Shown: positions 15,868 to 24,802, counted from the stretch's first letter. The stretch: DNA of 35,896 nucleotides from Prolixibacteraceae bacterium (GCA_009773765.1 WTWZ01000054.1:1-35896), one strand, 5' to 3'. Program-made: numbers and translations. Notes: generated by a model not told the origin, from the letters alone.

Positions 15868-18804
15868 ATGGAATTCGATGAATTGATGAATAAATTTTTG
15901 CTGTTAAAAGAAGAAAACCAATTGCTAAGAAAAACCATAGAACGGTTGAAATCTTTGCATGACATTGATTTTCAGGAAAGTAATACCGATTTTTTATATG
16001 TTGGACAGCAAGCGATTGCCAACACTAAAGAATCAGAAATTCCTAAAAATGAAGAAAAAGAACTCGTCAATAAACATTCATCCTCTACTGAAAAAATAGA
16101 GCTATTCATGTCGCTTTTCAAAGGTCGTGAGGATGTTTATGCCAAACGATGGGAAAATAAAAAACAACAAACTTCAGGATATTCTCCGGCTTGTGCCAAC
16201 GAATGGGCGCAGGGCATCTGTCTGAAACCAAAGATAAAATGCTCGGCATGCAATCAGAAAAATTATATGAAATTAGACAAGCAGATTATTGAAAACCATC
16301 TGCGGGGAAATATTGTTGCCGGTGTTTATCCACTGCTAACTGATGAAACCTGCTGGTTTTTGTCCATTGACTTCGATGATGAAGGGTGGAAAAAAGATAT
16401 CTATGTACTGCGAAAAGTGTGCTCCTATTTTGATATTCCTGTTGTAGTGGAACGCTCCCGTTCCGGAAATGGCGCCCACGCATGGTTTTTTTTCGACCAA
16501 CCGGTTCAAGCTACACTGGCCCGCAAATTTGGAAGTGCTATGCTTACTTATGCCATGAATCAGCGCCATGAAATTGCATTTAAGTCTTATGACAGGTTGT
16601 TTCCCAATCAGGATACCATGCCCAAAGGAGGTTTTGGAAATTTAATTGCCCTTCCTTTGCAAAAAGCTGCCAGGGAAAACAATAACAGCGTTTTTATTGA
16701 TGATGATTTTAAACCTTACAAGGATCAATGGGCTTACCTTTCTTCCATCAGAAGATTAACAAAAGATAATATTGAAAGCTTATTTGCTAAGTTATGCAAG
16801 GGCAACGAACTCGGCACATTAAAAGAAGATACAGAGGAAATGCCCAAACCATGGGAAACAAGCAAAGTTGTGTTGCAAAACAAGGACTTCCCTGATAGCA
16901 TTGAAATTGTAAAAGCCAATATGCTTTTCATTCCAAAAGCCGATATTTCGCAAAAAGCGTTGAACCGGATTAAACGATTGGCTGCTTTTAAAAATCCTGA
17001 ATTTTATAAAGCACAGGCCATGCGGCTTTCCACTTTTAAAAAACCCAGAATAATTTCCTGTTCCGACGAAACTGAGGAATATTTGTGTTTGCCGAGAGGT
17101 TGTGAAAACGAACTGAAAGATTTATTGAAAGAAATAAATGTAAAATCAGATTGGGTACTCAAAACCAATTCAGGCCGGCAAATTGAAGTAACTTTTAAAG
17201 GAACTCTTCGGGATGATCAACCTACAGCAGTTAGCGAAATGCTTGCACATAATACGGGAGTACTTTGCGGAACCACTGCATTCGGCAAAACTGTAGCAGC
17301 TATAAAGATTATTGCTGAAAGAAAAATAAATACACTGATTTTGGTGAACAAAGTTAGTTTGGTTAATCAATGGAAAGAAAAACTTAATGAATTTCTGACG
17401 ATTAATGAAGCCGTAGAATCGGAAAAACAATCGAACAAAAATCCTAAAAATATTATTGGACAAATAGGTGATGGTAAACAAATCCGAACCGGAATAATCG
17501 ATATTGCTATCATGCAATCGCTAACCCGCATGGGCGAAGTGAAGGAATTTGTAAAGGACTACGGGATGGTGATTGTGGATGAATGTCACCATGTTCCGGC
17601 CTTTAGTTTCGAAATGATTCTAAAAAATGTGAATGCAGAATTTGTTTACGGATTGAGCGCCACACCTGAGCGCAAAGATGGCCACCACCCTATCATATTC
17701 ATGCACTGCGGCCCAGTCAGATTTCGGGACGATGCAAAAAAACAAGCAGAAAAAAGGCCGTTTGAGCATTACATAATTCCCCGGTTTACAAGTTTCAGAA
17801 TTCACAGTTTAAATGAAAAAACAGAAAAGGACTGGACAATTAACGAACTGTATGCCGCCGTGGTGACAAATGAAACACGGAATCAACAAATTATTGACGA
17901 TGTAATTGAATGTCATAAAAATGGAAGGAACTGCCTTGTTTTAACAGAAAGGGTTGAACATGTAAAAATTCTATCAACAGAAATTGGGAAAACAATTCCA
18001 GATGTAATTTCAGTAACAGGAGGCATGGGGACAAAAGAAACCCGGAAAACACTTGAAAAAATAACAACTGCACCAGCCGATAAACCAATTGTCTTGGTGG
18101 CTTCCGGAAGATTTATCGGTGAAGGTTTTGACGAACCCCGCCTTGATACTCTGTTTTTAGCGATGCCAATTTCATGGAAAGGTACCCTTCAACAATATGC
18201 AGGCAGGCTCCATCGATTATTTGCAGGAAAAAATGAGGCGCTCATTTACGATTATGTTGATATTCACGTTCAGGTATTTGAGAAGATGTATAACAGGCGA
18301 CTTTCAGGTTATGCATCCATCGGGTACAAAGCAAAGGGAGAGAATTTTGCAAACCTGAAGAAAACAAATGACAACGGAAATGTGGATATCATTTTCGATA
18401 AGAGTAATTTCCTACCTGTATTTTTAAATGATATTCTGAATGCCAGAAACGAAATTTTGATTGTTAGCCCGTTTGTTACCAAAAGACGAACTCAACAAAT
18501 GGTTCAGGAGTTGGATTTTGCCATTGCAATTAAAGTAAATATTACAGTTGTCACCCGTCCTGCCAGCGATTTCACGAATAAAGATTTATCGTCATGGAAC
18601 GATGCAATTGAACAATTAAAAACTGCCAACATCCACCTCGTTTTCAAATCGAACATTCACCAGAAATTTGCCATTTTCGACCAAAAAATCGTTTGGTATG
18701 GCAGCATCAACCTCTTCAGTTATGGCGCTGCCGAGGAGAGCATGATGCGGATTGAAAGCACAAAAATTGCTTATGAATTGATTGGCAGTTTGGAGAAAAT
18801 TTAA
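15868..18804 (+). CDS. TOTE-type conflict protein: AEP primase + SF2 helicase + phospholipase-D domain
   Basis: A 978-residue multidomain protein. In order: a coiled-coil N-terminus (about 2-30); a four-cysteine, probably zinc-binding cluster (Cys109, 118, 125, 128); an archaeo-eukaryotic primase domain with the metal-binding DFD (Asp168, Asp170) and the GAHAW motif (His204); a superfamily-2 helicase with Walker A GTTAFGKT (468-475), DECHH (571-575), GLSATP (595-600) and arginine-finger motif QYAGRLHR (776-783); and a C-terminal phospholipase-D nuclease-like domain with one HxKx4D motif (His931, Lys933, Asp938). All key residues are present. This architecture matches proteins annotated by the TOTE conflict-system AEP domain, proposed computationally to act against invasive DNA; biochemical activity is not established to my knowledge. 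It is a standalone gene between two toxin-antitoxin pairs. Confidence 0.85.
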   Translation: MEFDELMNKFLLLKEENQLLRKTIERLKSLHDIDFQESNTDFLYVGQQAIANTKESEIPKNEEKELVNKHSSSTEKIELFMSLFKGREDVYAKRWENKKQQTSGYSPACANEWAQGICLKPKIKCSACNQKNYMKLDKQIIENHLRGNIVAGVYPLLTDETCWFLSIDFDDEGWKKDIYVLRKVCSYFDIPVVVERSRSGNGAHAWFFFDQPVQATLARKFGSAMLTYAMNQRHEIAFKSYDRLFPNQDTMPKGGFGNLIALPLQKAARENNNSVFIDDDFKPYKDQWAYLSSIRRLTKDNIESLFAKLCKGNELGTLKEDTEEMPKPWETSKVVLQNKDFPDSIEIVKANMLFIPKADISQKALNRIKRLAAFKNPEFYKAQAMRLSTFKKPRIISCSDETEEYLCLPRGCENELKDLLKEINVKSDWVLKTNSGRQIEVTFKGTLRDDQPTAVSEMLAHNTGVLCGTTAFGKTVAAIKIIAERKINTLILVNKVSLVNQWKEKLNEFLTINEAVESEKQSNKNPKNIIGQIGDGKQIRTGIIDIAIMQSLTRMGEVKEFVKDYGMVIVDECHHVPAFSFEMILKNVNAEFVYGLSATPERKDGHHPIIFMHCGPVRFRDDAKKQAEKRPFEHYIIPRFTSFRIHSLNEKTEKDWTINELYAAVVTNETRNQQIIDDVIECHKNGRNCLVLTERVEHVKILSTEIGKTIPDVISVTGGMGTKETRKTLEKITTAPADKPIVLVASGRFIGEGFDEPRLDTLFLAMPISWKGTLQQYAGRLHRLFAGKNEALIYDYVDIHVQVFEKMYNRRLSGYASIGYKAKGENFANLKKTNDNGNVDIIFDKSNFLPVFLNDILNARNEILIVSPFVTKRRTQQMVQELDFAIAIKVNITVVTRPASDFTNKDLSSWNDAIEQLKTANIHLVFKSNIHQKFAIFDQKIVWYGSINLFSYGAAEESMMRIESTKIAYELIGSLEKI

Positions 18805-18872
18805 AATGAGTAAAAATAAGGTTTTGTCCAATTTGTCAAGCATTAATATTTTGCACCAGAAAATAATAAACA

Positions 18873-18904
18873 GAATTTATTCGTATATTTGAGCGAATAA
18901 ATTC
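18873..18904 (+). promoter_or_regulatory. Perfect palindromic operator over the xre-res promoter
   Basis: GAATTTATTCG (18873-18883) and CGAATAAATTC (18894-18904) form a perfect 11-bp inverted repeat. The 10-bp spacer contains TATATTTG (18884-18891), a full match to the Bacteroidota -7 box. The palindrome ends 9 bp before the antitoxin ATG. Binding of the Xre-type antitoxin here would block transcription, giving autorepression. No good -33 TTG is seen at the normal distance. Confidence 0.65.
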
Positions 18905-18913
18905 GCATTAATT

Positions 18914-19300
18914 ATGAGTGCACTTGAAATTTCGGAAAAAGACTTTTTGATTGGGGCAAAAAAGGGAATTCAAAAATCGCAACTTTTGTCAATTGCCCGC
19001 GAATCGGGATTGACATTAACTGAACTTAGTTCTTATTTGCGCATCTCAACAAGGTCAATTCAGGAGAAAGAGCCATCACAACTTATCGCCCCGGGTCCAT
19101 CTGAACGGGCATTATATATTGCAAAACTTTTCAATATGGGTTTTGGTGTATTTGGTAATCAGGACAAATTTCGAAACTGGCTCAATACGGAGAATCATGC
19201 CATGGGAGGAGAAAAACCAGCTTCTTATCTTGATACATTTTCAGGAATACAACTGGTTATCGATGAATTAAACGCCATTGAATACGGATTCTCTGCCTGA
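18914..19300 (+). CDS. Xre/MbcA/ParS-type antitoxin
   Basis: A 128-residue protein. The N-terminal half has a helix-turn-helix (SIARESGLTLTELSSYLRISTRSIQE, about residues 27-52) and the C-terminal half is the toxin-binding domain paired with RES toxins (FGNQDKFRNWLNTENHAMGG, then PASYLDTFSGIQLVIDELNAIEYG). It is a little shorter than many relatives but lacks nothing obvious. The stop and the ATG of the RES toxin gene overlap by 1 bp (TGATG). The palindrome at 18873-18904 is the likely operator. Confidence 0.9.
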   Translation: MSALEISEKDFLIGAKKGIQKSQLLSIARESGLTLTELSSYLRISTRSIQEKEPSQLIAPGPSERALYIAKLFNMGFGVFGNQDKFRNWLNTENHAMGGEKPASYLDTFSGIQLVIDELNAIEYGFSA

Positions 19301-19767
19301 TGATTGTTTACAGGATTACAAAAAAAGAACATTCTGCCCTTGATGGAATGGGCGGACTTTATGGCCCGGGCAGATGGCACAAAAAGGGATTTCCGGTTAT
19401 TTACACCTCAGAACATGCTTCGTTGGCTGCATGGGAAAAAATAGTCCATGTAGCTAGTTTCGAAAACTTACAAAACAATCTTTTACTTGTTAAAATTGAG
19501 ATACCGGAAGGAATTGAAATACAAACTATTCCCCAAAATGTTTTGGTAAAAGGCTGGGACAGTTTCCCTTTTTCAAATGAAACAGTTAACTATGGAACTT
19601 CCTTTTTGCTTAAAAAAGAATATCTGGCGCTCAAAGTTCCATCGGTTATTATTCCCGATGAATTCAATATCATTTTAAATCCTCTTCACCCTGAAATACA
19701 GGGATGTAAAGTAATCAGCGCAATACCTTTTCTATTCGACAAAAGGGTATCTAAATTTGGCACATAG
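19300..19767 (+). CDS. RES-domain toxin (NAD+-degrading family)
   Basis: A 155-residue RES-domain protein of normal size. It begins MIVYRITKKEHSALDGMGG, contains YGPGRWHKKG (Arg25), VIYTSEHASLAAWEKIVH (Tyr35 and Glu46), a PFSNETVNYGTSFL segment and the closing NPLHPE. Characterised RES toxins paired with Xre antitoxins degrade cellular NAD+, and the arginine, tyrosine and glutamate positions that matter for that activity appear to be conserved. The toxin is translationally coupled to its antitoxin and looks intact. In context it adds a growth-arrest module immediately downstream of the TOTE-type gene. Confidence 0.9.
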   Translation: MIVYRITKKEHSALDGMGGLYGPGRWHKKGFPVIYTSEHASLAAWEKIVHVASFENLQNNLLLVKIEIPEGIEIQTIPQNVLVKGWDSFPFSNETVNYGTSFLLKKEYLALKVPSVIIPDEFNIILNPLHPEIQGCKVISAIPFLFDKRVSKFGT

Positions 19768-19796
19768 GCAAACAATAACTGATTCCACATTGTATC

Positions 19797-20939
19797 TTAA
19801 AGAACAGGAAGATGTGGTATAACGAATTCCCTGAAATTTAACCGGTTTACTACCATGGTTTCGGGATTATAATTCGAAGTAAAGGTTTTGGAAAAACTGG
19901 CTTTCCTTTTTTCATTCCACTTAAATTGGAACGCAAAGATTTTGTCATTTTGTTTTTCAACATAATCAATTTCCTGTTGCTGGGAAGTGCGCCAGAAAAA
20001 CGATGATGACTCAATCCTGTGATATTGATTGAATTTCAACCTTTCACTTAAAAGAAAATTTTCCCATAAAGTACCAATATCATTTCGCAATTGAACTGGA
20101 TTATAGTTACCTATAACAGCATTTCTTATTCCATTATCGTAGAAATAGATTTTTCGGTTGGTTTTAATTTCATCTCTAAGGTTACCGCTAAATGCAGATA
20201 ATTTATAAACAACAAATGCTTTTTCAAGGATGTCAATATAATTGGCTACTGTTTTTGCGTCAAGTTGTATTAAAGCAGCAATCTCATTATAAGATATTTC
20301 ATTGCCCAATTGATAGGATAACGCCTGTAACAATTTAATCAACACCTCTGGTTTCTTGATTTTAGCATACATTAATACATCCCTGTACAGGTAACTCGAA
20401 GCTAATTCCTTAAGTATAATCTGTTGATCAGCAGGATTCATCAATACATCAGGATAACATCCAAAAACCAATCTGTTTTCAATATCCTGTTCAGCTTTCA
20501 CATACCCAAAATGGTTTTGCCATTCCTCCCAGGAAACAGGCCACAGATTAAAAGTCCATTTTCGTCCGGTTAGTGGTTCCTGTGTTTTCTCCATCAAATC
20601 AAACGAAGATGATCCACTTAAAACTAACTGTACATCTTTAAACTGATCAACAATAATCTTTGAAGTAAGACCGATTTCAGGTATTTTCTGAGCCTCGTCG
20701 ATAAATACAACTTTGCTTCTGCCAATGATTGCCCGAAGTTGTTCTGTGTTTGGGCGGTTCATCATGACCACTGTATTCGGATCATCGCCTTCCAGGATAA
20801 GGGTTTCATGAAGATATGGTTGTAACAGTTTTGCAATCATTGTGGTTTTCCCTGCCTGTCTGGGTCCGGTTATAATAATTGCCTTTTTTGAAAAGAACCG
20901 CGTTAATATTTCCTTTTCTATTACCCTTTCTATATTCAT
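19797..20939 (-). CDS. AAA-type ATPase with DUF4143 C-terminus
   Basis: About 380 residues beginning MNIERVIEKEILTRFFSKKA. An ATPase domain shows Walker A GPRQAGKTT near residue 27 and Walker B VVFIDEAQKIPE, followed by the DUF4143 domain with a winged-helix-like segment (NEISYNEIAALIQLDAKTVANYIDILEKAFVVYKL) and ENFLLSERLK, QQEIDYVEK and FAFQFKWNEK, a restriction-endonuclease-fold-like ending common in this family. The function of these proteins is unknown; they are often horizontally acquired. A longer start 14 codons upstream exists, but it would read through the A-rich leader and promoter-like DNA, so the ATG at 20939 (after AAAAAAG) is preferred. It faces the RES gene, with 29 bp between the stops. 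Confidence 0.85.
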   Translation of the reverse strand: MNIERVIEKEILTRFFSKKAIIITGPRQAGKTTMIAKLLQPYLHETLILEGDDPNTVVMMNRPNTEQLRAIIGRSKVVFIDEAQKIPEIGLTSKIIVDQFKDVQLVLSGSSSFDLMEKTQEPLTGRKWTFNLWPVSWEEWQNHFGYVKAEQDIENRLVFGCYPDVLMNPADQQIILKELASSYLYRDVLMYAKIKKPEVLIKLLQALSYQLGNEISYNEIAALIQLDAKTVANYIDILEKAFVVYKLSAFSGNLRDEIKTNRKIYFYDNGIRNAVIGNYNPVQLRNDIGTLWENFLLSERLKFNQYHRIESSSFFWRTSQQQEIDYVEKQNDKIFAFQFKWNEKRKASFSKTFTSNYNPETMVVNRLNFREFVIPHLPVL

Positions 20940-20949
20940 CTTTTTTATG

Positions 20950-20957
20950 CAAATATA
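20950..20957 (-). promoter_or_regulatory. Candidate -7 box of the DUF4143 ATPase gene
   Basis: TATATTTG on the minus strand matches TAnnTTTG, with a TTG about 21 bases upstream inside the first 32-bp repeat. If used, the 5' leader would be only a few bases long, which would rule out the longer start codon. Tentative. Confidence 0.3.
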
Positions 20958-20973
20958 GAAGATTTTTAACCAA

Positions 20974-21066
20974 ATCCACAATAACTATATATTTTAAGGA
21001 ATATAATCCACAATAACTATATATTCTAAGGAATACAATCCACAATAACTATGTATTTTAAGAAAT
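20974..21066. repeat. Three tandem 32-bp direct repeats
   Basis: Copies start at 20974, 21006 and 21038, with a period of exactly 32 bp and a unit beginning ATCCACAATAACTATATA. The third copy is cut short at about 21066 and has a G and other changes. They lie directly upstream of the DUF4143 ATPase and just before the transporter gene's stop codon. There are no spacers, so this is not a CRISPR array. Confidence 0.85.
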
Positions 21067-21080
21067 AGGCTTCCTTCAGT

Positions 21081-22355
21081 TCACTCTTTCATCGGTTTAC
21101 TCCGCCACCAACTGGCCAGCGCTGAACCGGTAATATTCATTAATGGGCCAAAAATGGCAGGTGCAAGCCCGACGGTTGCGATTTTTCCCATTTGCAGCGC
21201 AAGTCCCGATGCCAGTCCGCCATTTTGCATCCCCACTTCGAGCGCTATTGTACGGCGGTCTTTTTCAGGCATTCCGAACAGCCACGACACACCGTAACCT
21301 AAAGAGTAACCCGATAGATTGTGAAGTAAGCTTGTTAACAGGAGCAACGCCCCAACCTGTAAAAGGCTGTCGCGGCCAGCAGCAGTTATTATGGTAATGA
21401 TTACGGCAATTCCAACCATTGAAATCATGGATAGAATTGAACTCATCAGTTTTTTATCGCCTTTCAAAAAATGACGAAGAACAACAGCGCCAATCATCGG
21501 TAAAAAATAAAACCAACCCATAGATTTGGCAAAAGCAATCAGAAAACCATTTAAATCAGCATTTTTCGCTTTCATGTAAACCAAATCGGTGAGTATGATA
21601 ATAATTAGAAATACGGTCAACTGTGAAAGTTTTGATTTTAAATTTTCCTTTCCTTCGTTAAACAGGTTAAAAATAAAACCGGCGATTATCGGGAGGATAA
21701 TCATATTTAATATATCAAGCATCATACTCCAGAAAGCTATCTCAATAAACTGCCCGCCAAGTGTTTTCATCAGAAAAGGAGTTGTAACCGGTGAAAGAAG
21801 TGTTGAAATTGCCGTTATAGTTACCGATAATGCAACGTTTGCTTTGGCGATGTACGACATTACGTTTGATGCCAGTCCGCTTGGTACACAACCGATTAAT
21901 ATAATTCCGGCGGCAATTTCGGGAGGAAAACTGAAAATACTGGAAATAACAAAAGCAACCAGAGGCATAATTAAAAACTGCGCACTGACGCCAATTATTA
22001 CTCCTTTTGGCATTTTGATGATTCCGGTAAAATCATTCAGGCTCATTTGCGAACCCATTCCAAACATGATAACCTGTAACAGTGGCACAATCAATAATTT
22101 ATACTGAAATCCGCCCAAAGAAGTAAAGTACTGCGGATAAAACATGGAAGCAGTTACCGCGGTGAATATCCATATTGTGTATGACAATGCCTTAAAAGAA
22201 GCAAATCCTCTGACAGAAATGGCAAGTGAAATAAAAAACAAAATCAGAAAAGGGCCTGAAGCCGCAACATTTCCGGAAATAATAAAACCAAGGGATACAA
22301 TAAGCAAAAAAGCTGCAAGGCAAAGCGCCAACAAGTAAGAGTTAGTTTTCTTCAT
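21081..22355 (-). CDS. Bile acid:sodium symporter family (BASS) transporter
   Basis: A 424-residue integral membrane protein with about ten hydrophobic segments. Family signatures are visible: GCVPSGLASNVMSYIAKANVALS (crossover segment with the SN pair) and LEVGMQNGGLASGLA, with the Glu and Gln that bind Na+ in this family. It is longer than typical BASS proteins, with an extra hydrophobic N-terminus. BASS members move organic anions (bile acids, pyruvate, pantoate and others) with Na+; the substrate here is unknown. The ATG at 22355 is preferred to a TTG two codons upstream. It begins 13 bp after the stop of the enolase-superfamily gene, so it belongs to the same transcript and probably imports the product of that pathway. 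Confidence 0.88.
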   Translation of the reverse strand: MKKTNSYLLALCLAAFLLIVSLGFIISGNVAASGPFLILFFISLAISVRGFASFKALSYTIWIFTAVTASMFYPQYFTSLGGFQYKLLIVPLLQVIMFGMGSQMSLNDFTGIIKMPKGVIIGVSAQFLIMPLVAFVISSIFSFPPEIAAGIILIGCVPSGLASNVMSYIAKANVALSVTITAISTLLSPVTTPFLMKTLGGQFIEIAFWSMMLDILNMIILPIIAGFIFNLFNEGKENLKSKLSQLTVFLIIIILTDLVYMKAKNADLNGFLIAFAKSMGWFYFLPMIGAVVLRHFLKGDKKLMSSILSMISMVGIAVIITIITAAGRDSLLQVGALLLLTSLLHNLSGYSLGYGVSWLFGMPEKDRRTIALEVGMQNGGLASGLALQMGKIATVGLAPAIFGPLMNITGSALASWWRSKPMKE

Positions 22356-22368
22356 AATCAAAAGCTAT

Positions 22369-23794
22369 TTAACTCCAGGTGCGGTCGTGCGAGCGTTTGT
22401 CGTTCCATTCGTCGGTTGGGGCAAAAAAGGATTTATCGCGCGGGTGCAAGTGTTCCTTCACAACGTCTTCATTCAGTTCAATTCCCAGTCCTGGAGATTC
22501 GGGCACAGGCGCAAATCCCTTGACTATAATTGGTTTTCCGTCGGTCATTTTTACCAAATCTTCCCACCAGGGTAAATCAACCGAATGGTGTTCCAATGCG
22601 AGGAAATTTTGTGTTGCAGCAGCACAGTGAACATTTGCCATAAACGAAACCGGCGTTCCTGCCTGGTGCATGGCCATGGCAATACCATGTTCCTCTGCGT
22701 AATCGCCAATTCGTTTGGTTTCCAGCAATCCGCCCGAAGAAGCTAAATCGGGGTGAACTATATCAACGGCATGATTATCAATAAGCGGTTTGAAGTATTG
22801 CAGCAGGTAAATGTCCTCGCCTGTAATAGTTGGCGTTTCCAACGCATCAGTAATTGTTTTCCACTGTTCAGTATAATCCCACGGAACCATATCTTCAAGC
22901 CAGGCCAACCTGTATTTTTCAACTGCCTTGCCAAGCCGTATTGAATTATTCAAATCGAAATGGCCATAATGGTCGGTTGAAAGCGGAATATCCCAACCAA
23001 TCAGTTCGCGGGCGTTGGCAGCGATTTTTGCCAGTTCTTCGAGTCCTTTATCTGTAATCTGAATCTGCGTAAACGGATGTTTGGTATTTCCATAACCCAT
23101 GTAATTCCGAAGGTCGTACTGTCCCGTGGCCCCGTCCCAAAACTCACTGTTCACCAAAGTATCAGGAATACCCTTTAACGAATTGATGGAAAGATCCATC
23201 TTGAGCCAGGTATAACCCTGTTCCTGAGTTCTGTACTTAATCTGTTTTATTTGCTCTTCTTGCGATTTGATAAGCAGGAACCCCGTAAGCTTTGCCGGCA
23301 ATGTCCCAAAGCGCCATCTCAACAGCACACACTCCACCTGCCTGACGGGCTTGACCCCCGAACTGTTTGATAATTTTGAAAATCATTTCCACGTTACACG
23401 GATTTAAGCCAAGAATGCGGCTTTTTAACATCAGGGCATACCTCACATCGGCAGCATCCCTGACTTCGCCTAATCCGTAAATTCCCTGGTTGGTATCAAT
23501 CCTGATAATTGCAGTTCCACCCATCACAGCGGTTAATGCATAACGCATATCGGTGATTTTTAATTCAGAAGGGCTTGATAAACGCGACACGCCTGACGTT
23601 GTGCGTGCGATGGTATCTTCAACCGAAAGTCCTGATAATCCGCCAAGTACAATTCCCCCAAGTGCAGCTTTTTTCAGGAAATCCCGGCGGTTATTACTGG
23701 TGGCCGGATTTTCAATTTCAGCTTTTTCTGTTTCCTTTTCACAATTTTCGCGCAATTTATTTTGCGCTGTAATTTGCTGTATTATGCTTTTCAT
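22369..23794 (-). pseudogene. Tat-exported enolase-superfamily dehydratase/racemase, internal deletion
   Basis: Starts at 23794 with a Tat-type signal (NRRDFLKKAALGG) and a muconate-lactonising/mandelate-racemase N-domain up to ALWDIAGKAYGVPAYQ (about 23280). The remainder is in another frame from around 23275: KSQEEQIKQIKYRTQEQGYTWLKMDL, then the barrel with STDHYGHF, WLEDM, TGED and MAMHQAGTPV, the metal-binding Asp/Glu/Glu and the catalytic His. In relatives a stretch of about 20 residues (GG..rd..r.YAD type) joins YQ to this segment; here it is gone and the frame is broken. Both halves are otherwise well preserved and start-to-stop coverage is complete. It resembles the RspA/mannonate-dehydratase-like branch, so acid-sugar dehydration is likely for the intact form. 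An assembly error is possible. Confidence 0.8.
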
Positions 23795-23841
23795 TATAAG
23801 TTAGTTTAAGTTTGAATAAAAAAGTTATGTTTTAAAACCGT

Positions 23842-24774
23842 TTAGTAATTCCTTTCTTTCAGGTAATTATCCAATTCTTCTTTTGTCATCGGCAATTTGC
23901 CGGGGTTATTATTCAGCCAGTTCAGGAAATCCTTTTTAATCTCCTCTGTCCATTCGCTGTCGATTTCACCTGCAAGATATTTCTTTTCGCGCAGCCGTTG
24001 ATGGCCAAACTCATCGCGCAGAGCAGTAATTTCAGAAGTAATAACAAGTTCCTCAACCAAATAAGCAGGGATGAAAACAACCCCATACTTTTTGGCCAGA
24101 ACCACGTCACCGGGTAACACGGTTGCCCGTCCGATACGGATTGGAGCATTGATGGAAGTGAGCATCATTTGCTGAATGAATGATGGGTCGGAGCCTTTTA
24201 TCCATCCGTTAAATCCTTTGATTTCCGAAAGGCCTTCCTGATCTCTGACTGAACCGTAAAAAATTACACCGCGTTGCGATTTTGCATAAATCGAATTTCC
24301 CAGGTTATCGCCAATCAGTGTACCATCGGCTATTTTGCCGTAACTGTCAGCCACATAAACATCGCCATTTACCAGAATATCTATCGGCCACGAGTTGGTT
24401 CCACCCCTTTGTGCTCTTCCTTCTGTTTTTCCCTGTTCTTTTATTTGTTTTTCCATATCAGGACGTAACGGCATATACTGGGCGGTCACCACCCTGCCAG
24501 TCATTGCCTCGTCAGGATTGATAATAATCCAATCACCTTCGTACTGGTTGTAAAAACCTTTATTCCGCAAAACACTCCAGGCTTCTTCCACCGAGATGTT
24601 TTTCAAGCGTTCGAGTATTGCATCCGGCACTTTTGGCCTTCCATCGGGGAAGCGTTCGCCTTTCCATTCAGAAGTTAAAGACTTGATGTATTCGGGATTA
24701 GAACCCACGTGCTGTGCTATGGCAAACATATTGCCAATAAATAACATTGAAATTAACGAGAAGATTTTAATCAT
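23842..24774 (-). CDS. Exported RraA-family protein (aldolase-like)
   Basis: A 310-residue protein with a Sec signal peptide (MIKIFSLISMLFIGNMFAIA). The RraA/4-hydroxy-4-methyl-2-oxoglutarate aldolase fold is recognisable from GRVVTAQY, DILVNGDVYVADSYGKIADG and GDNLGNSIYAKSQRGVIFYGSVRD: Asp156 and Arg177-Asp178 form the D-x20-R-D motif that places the metal and substrate in RraA-type aldolases. C-terminal additions after ~255 (LRDEFGHQRLREKKYLAGEID) are helical. Members either cleave 2-oxo-4-hydroxy acids or, in gammaproteobacteria, bind RNase E; export rules out the latter here. It sits between SusD and the enolase-superfamily gene, consistent with a dehydratase-aldolase route outside the cytoplasm. 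Confidence 0.85.
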   Translation of the reverse strand: MIKIFSLISMLFIGNMFAIAQHVGSNPEYIKSLTSEWKGERFPDGRPKVPDAILERLKNISVEEAWSVLRNKGFYNQYEGDWIIINPDEAMTGRVVTAQYMPLRPDMEKQIKEQGKTEGRAQRGGTNSWPIDILVNGDVYVADSYGKIADGTLIGDNLGNSIYAKSQRGVIFYGSVRDQEGLSEIKGFNGWIKGSDPSFIQQMMLTSINAPIRIGRATVLPGDVVLAKKYGVVFIPAYLVEELVITSEITALRDEFGHQRLREKKYLAGEIDSEWTEEIKKDFLNWLNNNPGKLPMTKEELDNYLKERNY

Positions 24775-24802
24775 TTTGAATAGTTTTTAAATTATAAATT
24801 AA

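Noticed and set aside
20974-21066. CRISPR-like array (three regular direct repeats)
   Set aside because: The repeats are contiguous with no spacers and there are no cas genes nearby.
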